Of a stretch of DNA of 14,738 nt, positions 1-8,507 are shown one piece after another. The notes under the pieces are model-generated. The model was not told the origin of the DNA. It saw only the letters and a list, made by a program, of their open reading frames with translations, and did no database searches. The position numbers were made by a program, and so were the translations under genes. The first letter of the stretch is position 1. The number at the start of each line of letters is the position of its first letter. The stretch spans positions 1 to 14,738 of the forward strand of contig CAUJFM010000317.1 in the NCBI GenBank assembly GCA_963169595.1. Direction: 5' to 3'. The DNA is from Bacteroidota bacterium. GTDB lineage: Bacteria; Bacteroidota; Bacteroidia; Flavobacteriales_F; PHOS-HE28.

Positions 1-56
1 CACACTGCCCCCTGTGCTACGACATGAACCGCCCGGCCCAGCCCCTTGAACCTTGA
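1..56 (+). CDS. Possible 3' end of an upstream gene (partial)
   Basis: The third reading frame is open from the window edge to a TGA at 54-56 and reads HCPLCYDMNRPAQPLEP. The CPLC pair could be part of a metal-binding or disulfide motif, but 17 residues are too few to assign a family. Another + frame is open to a TGA at 47-49, so even the frame is uncertain. Listed only as a possible gene end. Confidence 0.25.
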   Translation, partial: HCPLCYDMNRPAQPLEP

Positions 57-101
57 AGTGCCACAGCAGTACGTTTGGGAACATCCGGAACTCCCACGCT
101 C

Positions 102-2774
102 ATGATCAAGCGTATCCTCCTTCATCGCACCATGCATGTCCTGGGCCTGTGCGCCGTCCTGCCGTTCCAGATCGTGCATGGCCAGCAGCCTCAGCTGATC
201 TGGGAACGCACCTACTACACCGGCAACAGCACGAACGTCGGCAAGCGCGTGGTGCTGGGCGATGACGATGATGTGTACACCCTCGGCCAGGACGGTGTGT
301 ACAACGCCTACCTGGTGCGCTACCGCAGCTACGACGGGCAGCCGCAATGGCAGGTGCAGTGGGACAGCACGACCAGCGTGGTGGACCTGGTGCGCGCCGC
401 GGATGGAACGCTCTACGCCACCTGGGTACATTACAACCAACCTTTCAACTCGCCCCTGGACATCGGTGTGGGAGCCTGGAGCAGCGATGGCACGCCCTTG
501 TGGACCTACTACTGGAACGACTCGCTGAACCGCGACGACATCGCGCGCGACATGCACCTGGACCCCGATGGCAACGTGGTGATCTGCGCCACCTCCGAGG
601 AACTGTTCGGCAACCCCAGTGTGTTCAACAACATCAGCGTACTGAAGCTGGACCCCAGCGGCAACCTGCTGTGGCGCCGCACCTGGAACGGCACCCTGAA
701 CAACGACGATGAGCCGAACGCCATCACCTGTGATGCAGCGGGCAACATCTATGTGACCGGCTACACCACCAACGCAGGCATTGCCGGGCAGGACATCGTG
801 GTGCTGAAGTACAACACCGATGGCGTGCTGCAGTGGGCGCAGAGCATCAACCGCAATTCGGGCTTCGGCACGCATGTGGATGTCGGTCACCTGATCATGA
901 TACACAGCAATGGACGCATCATGGTGGCAGCCATGACCGAGAGCCCCGGAGCGGTGAACCTGGCGGACATCAGCCTGTATGCGCTGAACACGGCGGGGGG
1001 CACCGTGTGGTCCTACCACTACAACAACCAGACGGAAGAAGAGGTGCTCGGCTTGGAAGAGGGACAGAACGGCGACCTCTTCATGCAGGGCCGATTCAGT
1101 GCACTGGCCGGCGACGGTGAAGTGGTGATGCGTGTGAACCCGAACGGCGGACAGGTATGGACCAGCACCTATGCCACCTCGAGCCTCGACCGCCGCTTCC
1201 CCAAGGCGATGGCCGTTTCGCCCGATGGCAGCGTGATCACCACCGGCACCGTGGGCGACCAACTGTTGCGCGATGCCTACGCCCGCTGCTATGATGCGGA
1301 TGGAACCGCATTGTGGACCTACCGCTACACCGCCACCAACAGTTTCAACGAGGAGGAGGGGCACGATGTGGTGGTGGGTCCCAACCGCGCCATCTATGTC
1401 ACGGGCATGAACGACCAGCAGGCCACCTCGCAGATCCGTGGCGTCACCTTCTGTCTGTGCCCGGCAGTCGATGGCGTATGTCTGTTGGCGCCGCAGGCGC
1501 GATCGGCGTTCCCGGCGACCGCCATGGCCGGCATCGACCTGGACCAGGACGGTTGGCGCGACCTGGTGTTCGACATCCCCCTGCAGAACTCGCTCGGCGT
1601 GTACATGAACGGTCCCGATGGTTTCACGCTTTCGTTCCCCGTGCTGCTGCCCGGTGCACCCACCCTGTTGGCGACCGGTGATCTGGACCAGGATGGTGAT
1701 AAGGACATTGTAACGGGCACGTTCGGCGGTGCGGACCTCAACGTGGTGGTGAACGGCAACGGCACGCTGGCCTACAGCGGCACCATACCCCTTGGCGATG
1801 GCGTGCTGGACCTGGTGGTGGCCGACCTGGACGGACAGAACGGTCCGGACGTTGTGGCCGTGAAGAACCAGGCACCCTACCTCTACGTGCTGCTGAACAA
1901 CGGCGATGGCAGCCTCACCACCACCACACCCACTGGTGTGCCCAACCCGTATCGTGTGTCGGTGGGCGATGTGAGCGGCGATGGCGTGCCCGACCTACTG
2001 ATCGGTCGCGTGGTGAACGACAACATCCACCTGATGCTCGGCAATGGCGACGGCACCTTCGGGGCACCCGTGGGGTATGAGAGCGGGTTGACGGGAGCGG
2101 CCTTGGTCGGCATCGGCGACTTCGACCTCGATGGCCACAACGACCTGGTGACCTGCAACGGCATGGACAGTTGGAGCGTACGTCCCGGACTGGGCGATGG
2201 CACCTTTGGTCCGGCCATCACCGGCATAGCCGGTTCAGTGAACCGGTTCCTCATCGCACCCTTTCCGGAGGACAGCACGCTGCGCATGATCACCGGCAGC
2301 TCGGCTGCTACGCTGCAGGTGCGTTTCAATGGCTGCAGCAACACGTACAGCACGACCGACCTGTGGACCACGCCCACCGGCAACCACTTGGTGGAGGTGG
2401 CTGACTGGAGCAACGATGGCAGCCCTGACCTGCTCAGCTTCTACACCCAGGGCGACATCCGCATCTGGCGCAACTGTGACACCCTTGGTGTGGTCACTGC
2501 GGCGAAGCCCACGGATCGCCTGCCATTGACCAACACGCTCACGCTCTTCCCAGTGCCCGCGCAGGACCAGGTCACGTTGGTGAGACCTACAGGAGCTGTG
2601 GGCCCCGCGCAAGTGACCGTCACTACGCTGCGGGGCGAAGTGGTGGACCAGATCTCCACTGGCAGCGCGGAACACACGCTGCCCTTGGAGCAACTGACCG
2701 CAGGTGTGTACCAGGTGCACTACCGAACGGCCAACGGCACATGGACCGGGCGGTTGGTGATCGGAATGCGTTGA
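102..2774 (+). CDS. Secreted beta-propeller / FG-GAP (VCBS) repeat protein with T9SS type A sorting domain
   Basis: Predicted secreted protein of about 890 residues with no evident catalytic site. The ATG at 102 gives a classical signal peptide (MIKRILLHRTMHVLGLC..., cleavage near HG-QQ). The frame is also open from a TTG at 75, and an ATG at 132 is possible. Residues about 20-460 hold repeats such as LDPDGNVVI, CDAAGNIYVTGYT and VSPDGSVITTGT, typical of SBBP/PQQ-like beta-propellers. Residues about 475-800 hold FG-GAP/VCBS calcium loops: DLDQDGWRD, DLDQDGDKD, DVSGDGVPD, DFDLDGHND and DWSNDGSPD. The last ~80 residues (LFPVPAQDQV ... LTAGVYQVHY ... GRLVIGMR) match the T9SS type A sorting domain, which in Bacteroidota directs export across the outer membrane and attachment to the surface. 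The gene converges on the copper cluster with 34 bases between stop codons and no clear terminator. The ligand or role is unknown. Confidence 0.85.
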   Translation: MIKRILLHRTMHVLGLCAVLPFQIVHGQQPQLIWERTYYTGNSTNVGKRVVLGDDDDVYTLGQDGVYNAYLVRYRSYDGQPQWQVQWDSTTSVVDLVRAADGTLYATWVHYNQPFNSPLDIGVGAWSSDGTPLWTYYWNDSLNRDDIARDMHLDPDGNVVICATSEELFGNPSVFNNISVLKLDPSGNLLWRRTWNGTLNNDDEPNAITCDAAGNIYVTGYTTNAGIAGQDIVVLKYNTDGVLQWAQSINRNSGFGTHVDVGHLIMIHSNGRIMVAAMTESPGAVNLADISLYALNTAGGTVWSYHYNNQTEEEVLGLEEGQNGDLFMQGRFSALAGDGEVVMRVNPNGGQVWTSTYATSSLDRRFPKAMAVSPDGSVITTGTVGDQLLRDAYARCYDADGTALWTYRYTATNSFNEEEGHDVVVGPNRAIYVTGMNDQQATSQIRGVTFCLCPAVDGVCLLAPQARSAFPATAMAGIDLDQDGWRDLVFDIPLQNSLGVYMNGPDGFTLSFPVLLPGAPTLLATGDLDQDGDKDIVTGTFGGADLNVVVNGNGTLAYSGTIPLGDGVLDLVVADLDGQNGPDVVAVKNQAPYLYVLLNNGDGSLTTTTPTGVPNPYRVSVGDVSGDGVPDLLIGRVVNDNIHLMLGNGDGTFGAPVGYESGLTGAALVGIGDFDLDGHNDLVTCNGMDSWSVRPGLGDGTFGPAITGIAGSVNRFLIAPFPEDSTLRMITGSSAATLQVRFNGCSNTYSTTDLWTTPTGNHLVEVADWSNDGSPDLLSFYTQGDIRIWRNCDTLGVVTAAKPTDRLPLTNTLTLFPVPAQDQVTLVRPTGAVGPAQVTVTTLRGEVVDQISTGSAEHTLPLEQLTAGVYQVHYRTANGTWTGRLVIGMR

Positions 2775-2808
2775 GCAGAGCGGTGCGCGATCTTGGATGG
2801 GTTGCGAT

Positions 2809-5106
2809 CTAATAGGTCAACGTCAACCCTACCCCCCAGCCCATGTCGCTGTCGTAGTGCGTACGCAGGGCCCAGGTCTTGTCCAGTACGTAGCGCAGAC
2901 CCGCCATGTACTCGTAGTCGCTATTGCCCATCAGGTCGAGGCGTAGACGGGGCGTGAGGGGGATGTCATGGCGCATCAGTTGCGCGCGCAGCCGGCCATC
3001 GGTGTCGATGCGCGCATCCAGCACGAGCAACATGGGCAGCGTGTACTGGAAACCGATGTGCGCCACGCTGCGGCTGTTCTTGGTGTTCCGCTGCCCGAAC
3101 AGGTTCTCCTCCCGGTCCTCGTCATGCTCCTCGCGGGTGCGCCAGTCGATACCCACGTTCGGGAACCACCACTGCATCTTGCCGAAGAAGCGCCCGAAGT
3201 GCGCTTCCATCTCCTGGCCGTGCATCTCGGTGTAGCCCAGGCGCCATTCCGCCTGAAGGCTCCAGCGCTTGTTCATCAGCATGGCCTCGCCGTCGATGCC
3301 GTTGGTGGCGAAATCGCTCATGGCCATGAGGTGCCAGGCCTTGTCCTCGCGCAGGAAATGCTTCCAAGCCTTGGCAGGATCGGGCAGCACGGGGTTCGGC
3401 TCATCCGTGGGGTTGGTGAACACCCGGCCCATGCCGCTCATCATGTGGTAGAGGATGTGGCAGTGGAAGAACCAGTCGCCCTCCTCGGTGGCGGCGAACT
3501 CGATGGTGTCGGTCTCCATGGGCATGATGTCCAGCACGTTCTTCAGGGGCGCATGGTCGCCCTGGCCGTTCACCACCCGGAAGAAGTGGCCGTGCAGGTG
3601 CATGGGATGGCGCATCATGCTGTTGTTGTACAGGATGATGCGGACGTTCTCGCCCTTGCGGATGAGGATGCGGTCGGTCTCCGACACGGTCCTGTTGTCC
3701 ATGGCCCAGAGGTAGCGGTTCATGTTGCCCGTAAGGGTGAACTTCAGCTCCTTCATCGGCCCTGGTGGCAGCGCGGTGGGTGCGGGCGAACGCAGCATGG
3801 CGTAGTTGAGCGTCACGATGTCCGACAGCGTATTGCTGTTGTACATGTTGCCGTGGTCCATGCCCTCATGCCCGGCCTTCCCACCCTTCTTCACGTTCTC
3901 TCCTCTTCTCTTCTCCTCCCCCGTGATCTCAGGATACATCACCACGTTCATGTCCATCTGCTGGAGGCTCATGTGCATGCCCATGTCGTCGAGGTCGCCG
4001 TTCATGCGCATCATATCGTTCATCATCTTCATCCCCTCGAAGTACTTCAGCGGTTTCAGGGGCGCGGCGAGCTGGCGGATGCCGGAGCCGAGCCATACCG
4101 AGGTGGAGCGCACGCGGTCCTCGCTCGTGGCGAGCAGCTCGTAGGCCGTGCTGTCGGCCGGGATGGTGACGATGATGTCATAGGTCTCGGCCACGCCCAT
4201 GATGAAGCGGTCCACCTCCACGGGCTCCACGTCCATGCCGTCGCTCGCCACCACGGTCATCCTCCCGCCGGCATAGGTGATCCAGAAGTAGCTGCTCGCG
4301 CCGCCATTGATCAGCCGTACCCGCACCCGGTCACCGGCCCGGAGCTGCGGGGCCTCGTCAACCGGCCTGCCGTTGGCCAACAACAGGTCGTAGTACACGT
4401 CGCTCACGTCCATGGCGTTCATCCGCTTCCACTCGTTGGTGAGCTTCACGCCCAATGCGCGCTGTCCTATCGCGTCGCTGTAGCTCTGCACGGTGCCGGG
4501 CCGGATGCGGTGCTTCTTGATCGCGCTCCAGTCATTGGCCATGTGTAGCCTGCGGTGCACCTCCTTCGGCTTCATGTCGGTCCACTCGCTCAGGATCACC
4601 ACGTGTTCCGGCATCACCGGGGCTTCACGCTTGTGGATGATCAGCGCGCCATGCATGCCGTTCTGCTCCTGCACGTTGGTATGCGAGTGGTACCAGTAGG
4701 TGCCGCTCTGCACCAGCGGGAACTTGTACACCTGGGTCTCGCCCGCCTTGATGGGCGCGGTGGTGAGGTGGGGCACGCCGTCCAGGTGGTAGGGCAGGAT
4801 GAGCCCGTGCCAGTGCAAGGAGGTCTCCTCCTTCTCCATGGCGTTGCGTACGACGATCATGGCCGTGTCGCCCTCGGTGAAGGTGAGCGTGGGCATGGGG
4901 ATGCTGCCGTTCACCGCATAGGCCTTGCGCGCCTTGCCTGTGTAGTTCACGATGGTGTCGGTGATCAACAGGTCGTAACGCGTCACTTTCGGGGTGAAGC
5001 CACCTTGGAGGCGCGAGGCGCCCAGGGCGGGGTGCGCGGTCTGCGCCATGGCACCGCCTACAGGCAGGAAGAGCAGCACCAGCAATGGCGACACGTACCG
5101 GAGCAT
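2809..5106 (-). CDS. Multicopper oxidase with C-terminal CopB-like barrel domain
   Basis: Probable periplasmic or outer-membrane copper oxidase for copper detoxification. The ATG at 5106 gives a clean signal peptide (MLRYVSPLLVLLFLPVGGAMA-Q). A GTG at 5133 would add nine residues and overlap the upstream stop by 4 bases (GTGA). In numbering from that GTG, copper ligands are intact: HWHG 107-110, YWYHSH 146-151, HPMHLHGH 509-516 and HCHILYHMMSGM 557-568. These supply type 1 ligands H509, C558, H563 and M568, plus the eight type 2/3 histidines. A Met/His-rich loop (about 367-430), as in CueO/CopA oxidases, may bind Cu(I). After the oxidase domain (end about 575), residues about 600-774 resemble the copper-resistance CopB beta-barrel: alternating aromatic strands, WWFPNVGIDWR, DYEYMAGLRY, and a terminal LTLTY. 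Separate CopA oxidase and CopB are the usual arrangement in Proteobacteria, so this is a fusion. Last gene of the cluster. The oxidase call is firm; the CopB call is moderately firm. Confidence 0.9.
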   Translation of the reverse strand: MLRYVSPLLVLLFLPVGGAMAQTAHPALGASRLQGGFTPKVTRYDLLITDTIVNYTGKARKAYAVNGSIPMPTLTFTEGDTAMIVVRNAMEKEETSLHWHGLILPYHLDGVPHLTTAPIKAGETQVYKFPLVQSGTYWYHSHTNVQEQNGMHGALIIHKREAPVMPEHVVILSEWTDMKPKEVHRRLHMANDWSAIKKHRIRPGTVQSYSDAIGQRALGVKLTNEWKRMNAMDVSDVYYDLLLANGRPVDEAPQLRAGDRVRVRLINGGASSYFWITYAGGRMTVVASDGMDVEPVEVDRFIMGVAETYDIIVTIPADSTAYELLATSEDRVRSTSVWLGSGIRQLAAPLKPLKYFEGMKMMNDMMRMNGDLDDMGMHMSLQQMDMNVVMYPEITGEEKRRGENVKKGGKAGHEGMDHGNMYNSNTLSDIVTLNYAMLRSPAPTALPPGPMKELKFTLTGNMNRYLWAMDNRTVSETDRILIRKGENVRIILYNNSMMRHPMHLHGHFFRVVNGQGDHAPLKNVLDIMPMETDTIEFAATEEGDWFFHCHILYHMMSGMGRVFTNPTDEPNPVLPDPAKAWKHFLREDKAWHLMAMSDFATNGIDGEAMLMNKRWSLQAEWRLGYTEMHGQEMEAHFGRFFGKMQWWFPNVGIDWRTREEHDEDREENLFGQRNTKNSRSVAHIGFQYTLPMLLVLDARIDTDGRLRAQLMRHDIPLTPRLRLDLMGNSDYEYMAGLRYVLDKTWALRTHYDSDMGWGVGLTLTY
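3896..3922. repeat. 27-base polypyrimidine/polypurine tract inside the oxidase gene
   Basis: An uninterrupted run of 27 pyrimidines on the + strand (TTCTCTCCTCTTCTCTTCTC then TCCCCC), so a purine run in the coding strand. It encodes the charged stretch around EEKRRGEN in the Met/His-rich loop. Such tracts can slip during replication. Confidence 0.8.
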
Positions 5107-5129
5107 GTGCAGGGCGTGCGTGGATACGA

Positions 5130-5984
5130 TCACTTGGAAATGGTCTCCTTCACGCTGCCACAGGTCATCATCTGTGCGCCGTAGAAGGGGTTGCGGATGG
5201 CCTTGTCACGGCTCAGCCAGTCGGAACCGCCTTCGTACATGGGGCAGTGGTCCAGGTAGATCGGTACGGAACCGGGCCGGGTTCTCACCAGCGCGATCAT
5301 CGGATCGGTCAATTCGGCGAAGGCCTTTCGCTGGGCCTCCAAGTCCTTGGCAGCGCCTATGGCGGTGGCGGTGTTCGCCAGCGGCTCCATCACCTGCATC
5401 CATACTGCGTGAACGTCCGCGGCAAGGGTGCCCATGTCCACCGCGCGGACGGCGGCATCCAGGCGCTGCGCGGCCGCCTTCGCCTTGGCCGCATCGGAGG
5501 CGACGAGCGCATCCTTCAGCTGGAAGTAGGCCTCGAACAAAGGTGCAAGCGCTTCGGGCTTGCCTTCGGTGGCCGGTTGCTGTGCCGCGTGGGTGTGGCC
5601 CGCATGATCATGTCCTGGCGCGGTCTCTAAAGCATGTTGCGGCTTCCGCTTGAAGTTGCGTTCGTACTGGCAGCAGCCGGGCAGTGCGGCGTAGGCCGCA
5701 TCGGGCGCCAGGTAACGCTCGCTGTCGTAGCCCGCGTGGGCGATGCGTTGGAGCACCACGTCCAGCGTGGTGCGCGTGCTGTCGAAGGTGATGCGCGCCG
5801 TCTTGGCGTCCACGTCCCAGTCGGCCTCGGCCTCGCCCTTCGCGTAGGCGGCCTTCTCGATTGTCTTCTCGCACATCGGGCAGTCGCCGTCGATGCGGAC
5901 GGTGGTGGTCTGCGCATGCTTCAGTTGCGCGCTGCAGCCCGGCAGCAGCAGCCACAGTGCGGTTGACAAGGTGATGGTTCTCAT
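5130..5984 (-). CDS. Lipoprotein with HMA copper-binding domain fused to DUF3347
   Basis: 284 residues, starting at ATG 5984. The N-terminus (MRTITLSTALWLLLPGC) looks like a lipoprotein signal with the acylated cysteine at 17, so the protein is probably anchored facing the periplasm. The proline before GC makes the lipobox slightly atypical. Residues about 26-92 form an HMA-type domain with GDCPMCEK (Cys 35, Cys 38). A CC pair at 104-105 and a His-rich linker (GHDHAGHTH, about 124-132) add possible copper ligands. Residues about 139-284 match DUF3347, a domain often tied to CusB-type copper efflux in Bacteroidota, with the typical ending DHCPMY (Cys 247) ... DWLSRDKAIRNP ... MMTCGSVKE (Cys 275). 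Likely role (inference): periplasmic copper binding or relay between the ATPase and the oxidase encoded on either side. The gap to copA is 33 bases, and the stop overlaps a possible GTG start of the oxidase gene. Confidence 0.85.
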   Translation of the reverse strand: MRTITLSTALWLLLPGCSAQLKHAQTTTVRIDGDCPMCEKTIEKAAYAKGEAEADWDVDAKTARITFDSTRTTLDVVLQRIAHAGYDSERYLAPDAAYAALPGCCQYERNFKRKPQHALETAPGHDHAGHTHAAQQPATEGKPEALAPLFEAYFQLKDALVASDAAKAKAAAQRLDAAVRAVDMGTLAADVHAVWMQVMEPLANTATAIGAAKDLEAQRKAFAELTDPMIALVRTRPGSVPIYLDHCPMYEGGSDWLSRDKAIRNPFYGAQMMTCGSVKETISK

Positions 5985-5999
5985 AGTGCCTGTTCGGTT

Positions 6000-6013
6000 G
6001 ATGGTCCGTTGTT
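6000..6013. repeat. 14-bp sequence shared with the chaperone-ATPase gap (copy 1)
   Basis: GATGGTCCGTTGTT lies here in the gap between copA and the HMA-DUF3347 gene and again at 8508-8521. On the coding (-) strand it reads AACAACGGACCATC and ends 15 bases before the ATG at 5984. Function unknown. Confidence 0.6.
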
Positions 6014-6017
6014 CTGT

Positions 6018-8507
6018 TCACTTGTCGAGCCGCGCCCAGCGGAGGCGCAAGCTGTTGCTCACTACGCTCACACTGCTCAGGGCCATGGCCGCTCCCGCGA
6101 TCATGGGGTCGAGCAGGAAGCCGTTGATAGGGTAGAGAACTCCGGCGGCAATGGGGATGCCGATGATGTTGTAGATGAAGGCCCAGAAGAGGTTCTGGCG
6201 GATGAGCGACACGGTGCGGCGCGAGAGCTGAATGGCGCGGGGGATGGCGAGCAGGTCGGTGCTGATGAGGGTCATGCGCGCCACGTCCATGGCGATGTCG
6301 CTCCCCTTGCCCATGGCGATACTCACGTCCGCCTTGGCGAGCGCCTCGCTGTCGTTGATGCCGTCGCCCACCATGGCCACCACGTGGCCCTGCTGCTGCA
6401 GTCCGTCCACGAAGGCGCCCTTGTCCCTGGGCAGCACCTCGCTGCGGAAGTCGTCGATGCCCACGGCCTTCGCAACGGCCTGCGCGGTGCGCCGCGCATC
6501 GCCGGTCTGCATGTACACCTTGATGCCGGCCTTCTTCAGCCGTGCGATGGCTTCGGCCGCCGAAGGCTTGATGCGGTCGGTGAGGGCGATGGCCGCCCGC
6601 ACCCGCGTGCCGTCGGCCAGCCACACCACGGTGTAGGCGGCCTCCTGCCAGCGCTGCTCGTGCCTGCGCCATTCGCCGGTGATGGACACGCCGTGCTCCT
6701 CGAGCAGGCGGCGGTTGCCCACCAGCCAGGTGGTGCCGTTCACGGTGGCTTTTACGCCTTTGCCGGTAATGCTTTCAAAGGCACTCATGGACGGGATCGA
6801 GGCGTTGGCCTGTGCATCCGTTCGGTCGACCCGATGGGTCGACGCTACGGGATCTCCGTGGCCAACGAGGGCGCGTTGCAGATGACGCACCACGGCTTCG
6901 GCCAATGGATGCTCCGACCGTGATTCGATCGCGAACAACGCCGATGCGGCGGTGGCATCATCCAGGCCAATGGCTTCCACCACATCGGGCTTGCCTTCGG
7001 TGATGGTGCCGGTCTTGTCCAGCACGATCGCGGTGATGTGACGCGCGCGCTCCAGGCTTTCGGCGTCCTTGATGAGGATGCCGTTCTCCGCGCCCTTGCC
7101 CATGCCGGCCATGATGGCCGTGGGTGTGGCAAGGCCCAGGGCGCAGGGGCAGGCGATCACCAGCACGGTGACGAGCGCCAGCAGGCCCTGCGTGAAGGCA
7201 TGCTCGCCGCCCAGCACCCACCAGGCGATGGCGCTGAGCAGGGCGATGCCGATGACGATGGGCACGAAGACGGCCGCCACCTTGTCCACCAGCTGCTGCA
7301 CTGGGGCCTTGCTGCCCTGGGCCTGCTGCACGGCGCGCACGATGTTCGCCAGCAGCGTGGCCGCGCCGACCTTCTCGGCCCGCATGCGCAGGCTGCCCTT
7401 CTGGTTGATGGTGCCGGCCAGCAGCTTTGCGCCGGGCGTCTTCGCCACGGGCAGGGGCTCGCCGCTCAGCATGCTCTCGTCCACGTAGCTCTCCCCGCTC
7501 AGCACTTCACCGTCCACGGCGATGCTCTCGCCCGGCCGCACCACCAGGATGTCGTCCACGTTCACGTCGGCGATGGGCACCTCGCGGGTGGACCCGTCCG
7601 CCGATTCGCGCAGCACGGTGTTCGGTCGCAGGCCCATCAGCTTCTTGATGGCGGCACCGGTGCCGGCCTTGGCGCGCTCCTCCAGGAACTTGCCCAGCAG
7701 GATGAAGGTGATGACCACCGCCGCGGCCTCGAAGTACACGTGGGGCATCAGACCGCGACTGGTCCAGAAGGACGGGTAGGCGGTATTGAACACACTGAAG
7801 AGGTAGGCCACGCCGGTGCTCAGGGCCACCAGGGTATCCATGTTCGCGCTGCGGTGCTTGGCCTGTTTCCAGGCGTTGATGAAGAAGGAACGTCCGAAGA
7901 AGAGCACCACCGGCGTGCTGAGCAGCCACATCACCAGGTTCGCCCACGGTTCGTGCATCAGGAACATGCCGATGACCACGAGCGGGATGCTCAGCGCCAG
8001 CGAGGCCCATAATCGCCGCTTCAGGTCGGTGAGGCGCTCGCGCTGTACGGCTTCCAGGTCCGCCGCGGCATCCTGCTCCTCGCCGATGAGCAGGTCGTAG
8101 CCGATGCTTTGGATGGCCTGCCGCATGCCGCGCTCATCGATCACACCCGGCACGTACTCCACCTGCACGGTGTTGGTGGCCAGGTTCACGGCGGCCTTGA
8201 GCACGCCGGGCGTGGCCAGCAGCATGCTCTCCACGCTGGCCACGCAGCTGGCGCAGGTCATGCCCGTCATCGGGAAGGTGCGCTTCACCGTGGGCACGTC
8301 GTAGCCGTTGTCGCGGATGGCCTGCACCACGCGTGCGACGGCCTCCACGGGACGGGTGCTGCTGAACACCGCGCGGCGGTTGTTGAGCTCAACGTGATGG
8401 TCCTGCACCTCGGGCACGGCCCCCACGGCCTTGTCCACGATGAGGGCGCAATGCTCGCTGTCCATGTTCTCCACGGGCAGCAGGACGGTGGTCTTTTCGG
8501 CGGGCAT
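6018..8507 (-). CDS. copA: Copper-exporting P1B-type ATPase (CopA)
   Basis: 829-residue inner-membrane pump that uses ATP to export Cu(I) from the cytoplasm. Two N-terminal HMA modules: the first (about 8-72) is degenerate, with MDSEHC at 15-20 in place of MxCxxC; the second (about 77-142) has intact MTCASC at 83-88. Eight membrane segments are expected (about 165-275, 405-462 and 767-818). Hallmarks: SGEP 348-351 (actuator loop), the CPC ion site 453-455, DKTGT with phosphorylated Asp 497, SEHPLAEA with the HP pair 533-534, and GDGIND 714-719. YN 779-780 and MALSSVSVVSNSLRLR from Met 808 are the CopA-type (Cu(I)) membrane signatures. Starts at ATG 8507, 12 bases after the chaperone stop, so co-transcription is very likely. 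Oddity: about 15-18 extra residues between the HP motif and FESITGKG, encoded around a perfect palindrome (6825-6843). Confidence 0.97.
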   Translation of the reverse strand: MPAEKTTVLLPVENMDSEHCALIVDKAVGAVPEVQDHHVELNNRRAVFSSTRPVEAVARVVQAIRDNGYDVPTVKRTFPMTGMTCASCVASVESMLLATPGVLKAAVNLATNTVQVEYVPGVIDERGMRQAIQSIGYDLLIGEEQDAAADLEAVQRERLTDLKRRLWASLALSIPLVVIGMFLMHEPWANLVMWLLSTPVVLFFGRSFFINAWKQAKHRSANMDTLVALSTGVAYLFSVFNTAYPSFWTSRGLMPHVYFEAAAVVITFILLGKFLEERAKAGTGAAIKKLMGLRPNTVLRESADGSTREVPIADVNVDDILVVRPGESIAVDGEVLSGESYVDESMLSGEPLPVAKTPGAKLLAGTINQKGSLRMRAEKVGAATLLANIVRAVQQAQGSKAPVQQLVDKVAAVFVPIVIGIALLSAIAWWVLGGEHAFTQGLLALVTVLVIACPCALGLATPTAIMAGMGKGAENGILIKDAESLERARHITAIVLDKTGTITEGKPDVVEAIGLDDATAASALFAIESRSEHPLAEAVVRHLQRALVGHGDPVASTHRVDRTDAQANASIPSMSAFESITGKGVKATVNGTTWLVGNRRLLEEHGVSITGEWRRHEQRWQEAAYTVVWLADGTRVRAAIALTDRIKPSAAEAIARLKKAGIKVYMQTGDARRTAQAVAKAVGIDDFRSEVLPRDKGAFVDGLQQQGHVVAMVGDGINDSEALAKADVSIAMGKGSDIAMDVARMTLISTDLLAIPRAIQLSRRTVSLIRQNLFWAFIYNIIGIPIAAGVLYPINGFLLDPMIAGAAMALSSVSVVSNSLRLRWARLDK
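6825..6843. repeat. Perfect palindrome within copA
   Basis: GTCGACCC, a GAT spacer, then GGGTCGAC: 8-bp arms with a 3-bp loop. It sits in the nucleotide-binding-domain part of copA and encodes part of the segment HRVDRTDAQ. It could be an in-frame copy of a dispersed palindromic element. No second copy was noticed in the window. Confidence 0.6.

Noticed and set aside
2775..2808. Shared terminator between the convergent genes
   Set aside because: The short repeat here (GCGATCT twice) is direct, not inverted, so it forms no hairpin, and no T-run is present.
2968..4548. 526-codon open frame on the + strand opposite the oxidase gene
   Set aside because: His/Val/Ala-rich product with no domain, exactly antisense to a gene with intact catalytic motifs. 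Long antisense frames are expected in high-GC DNA.
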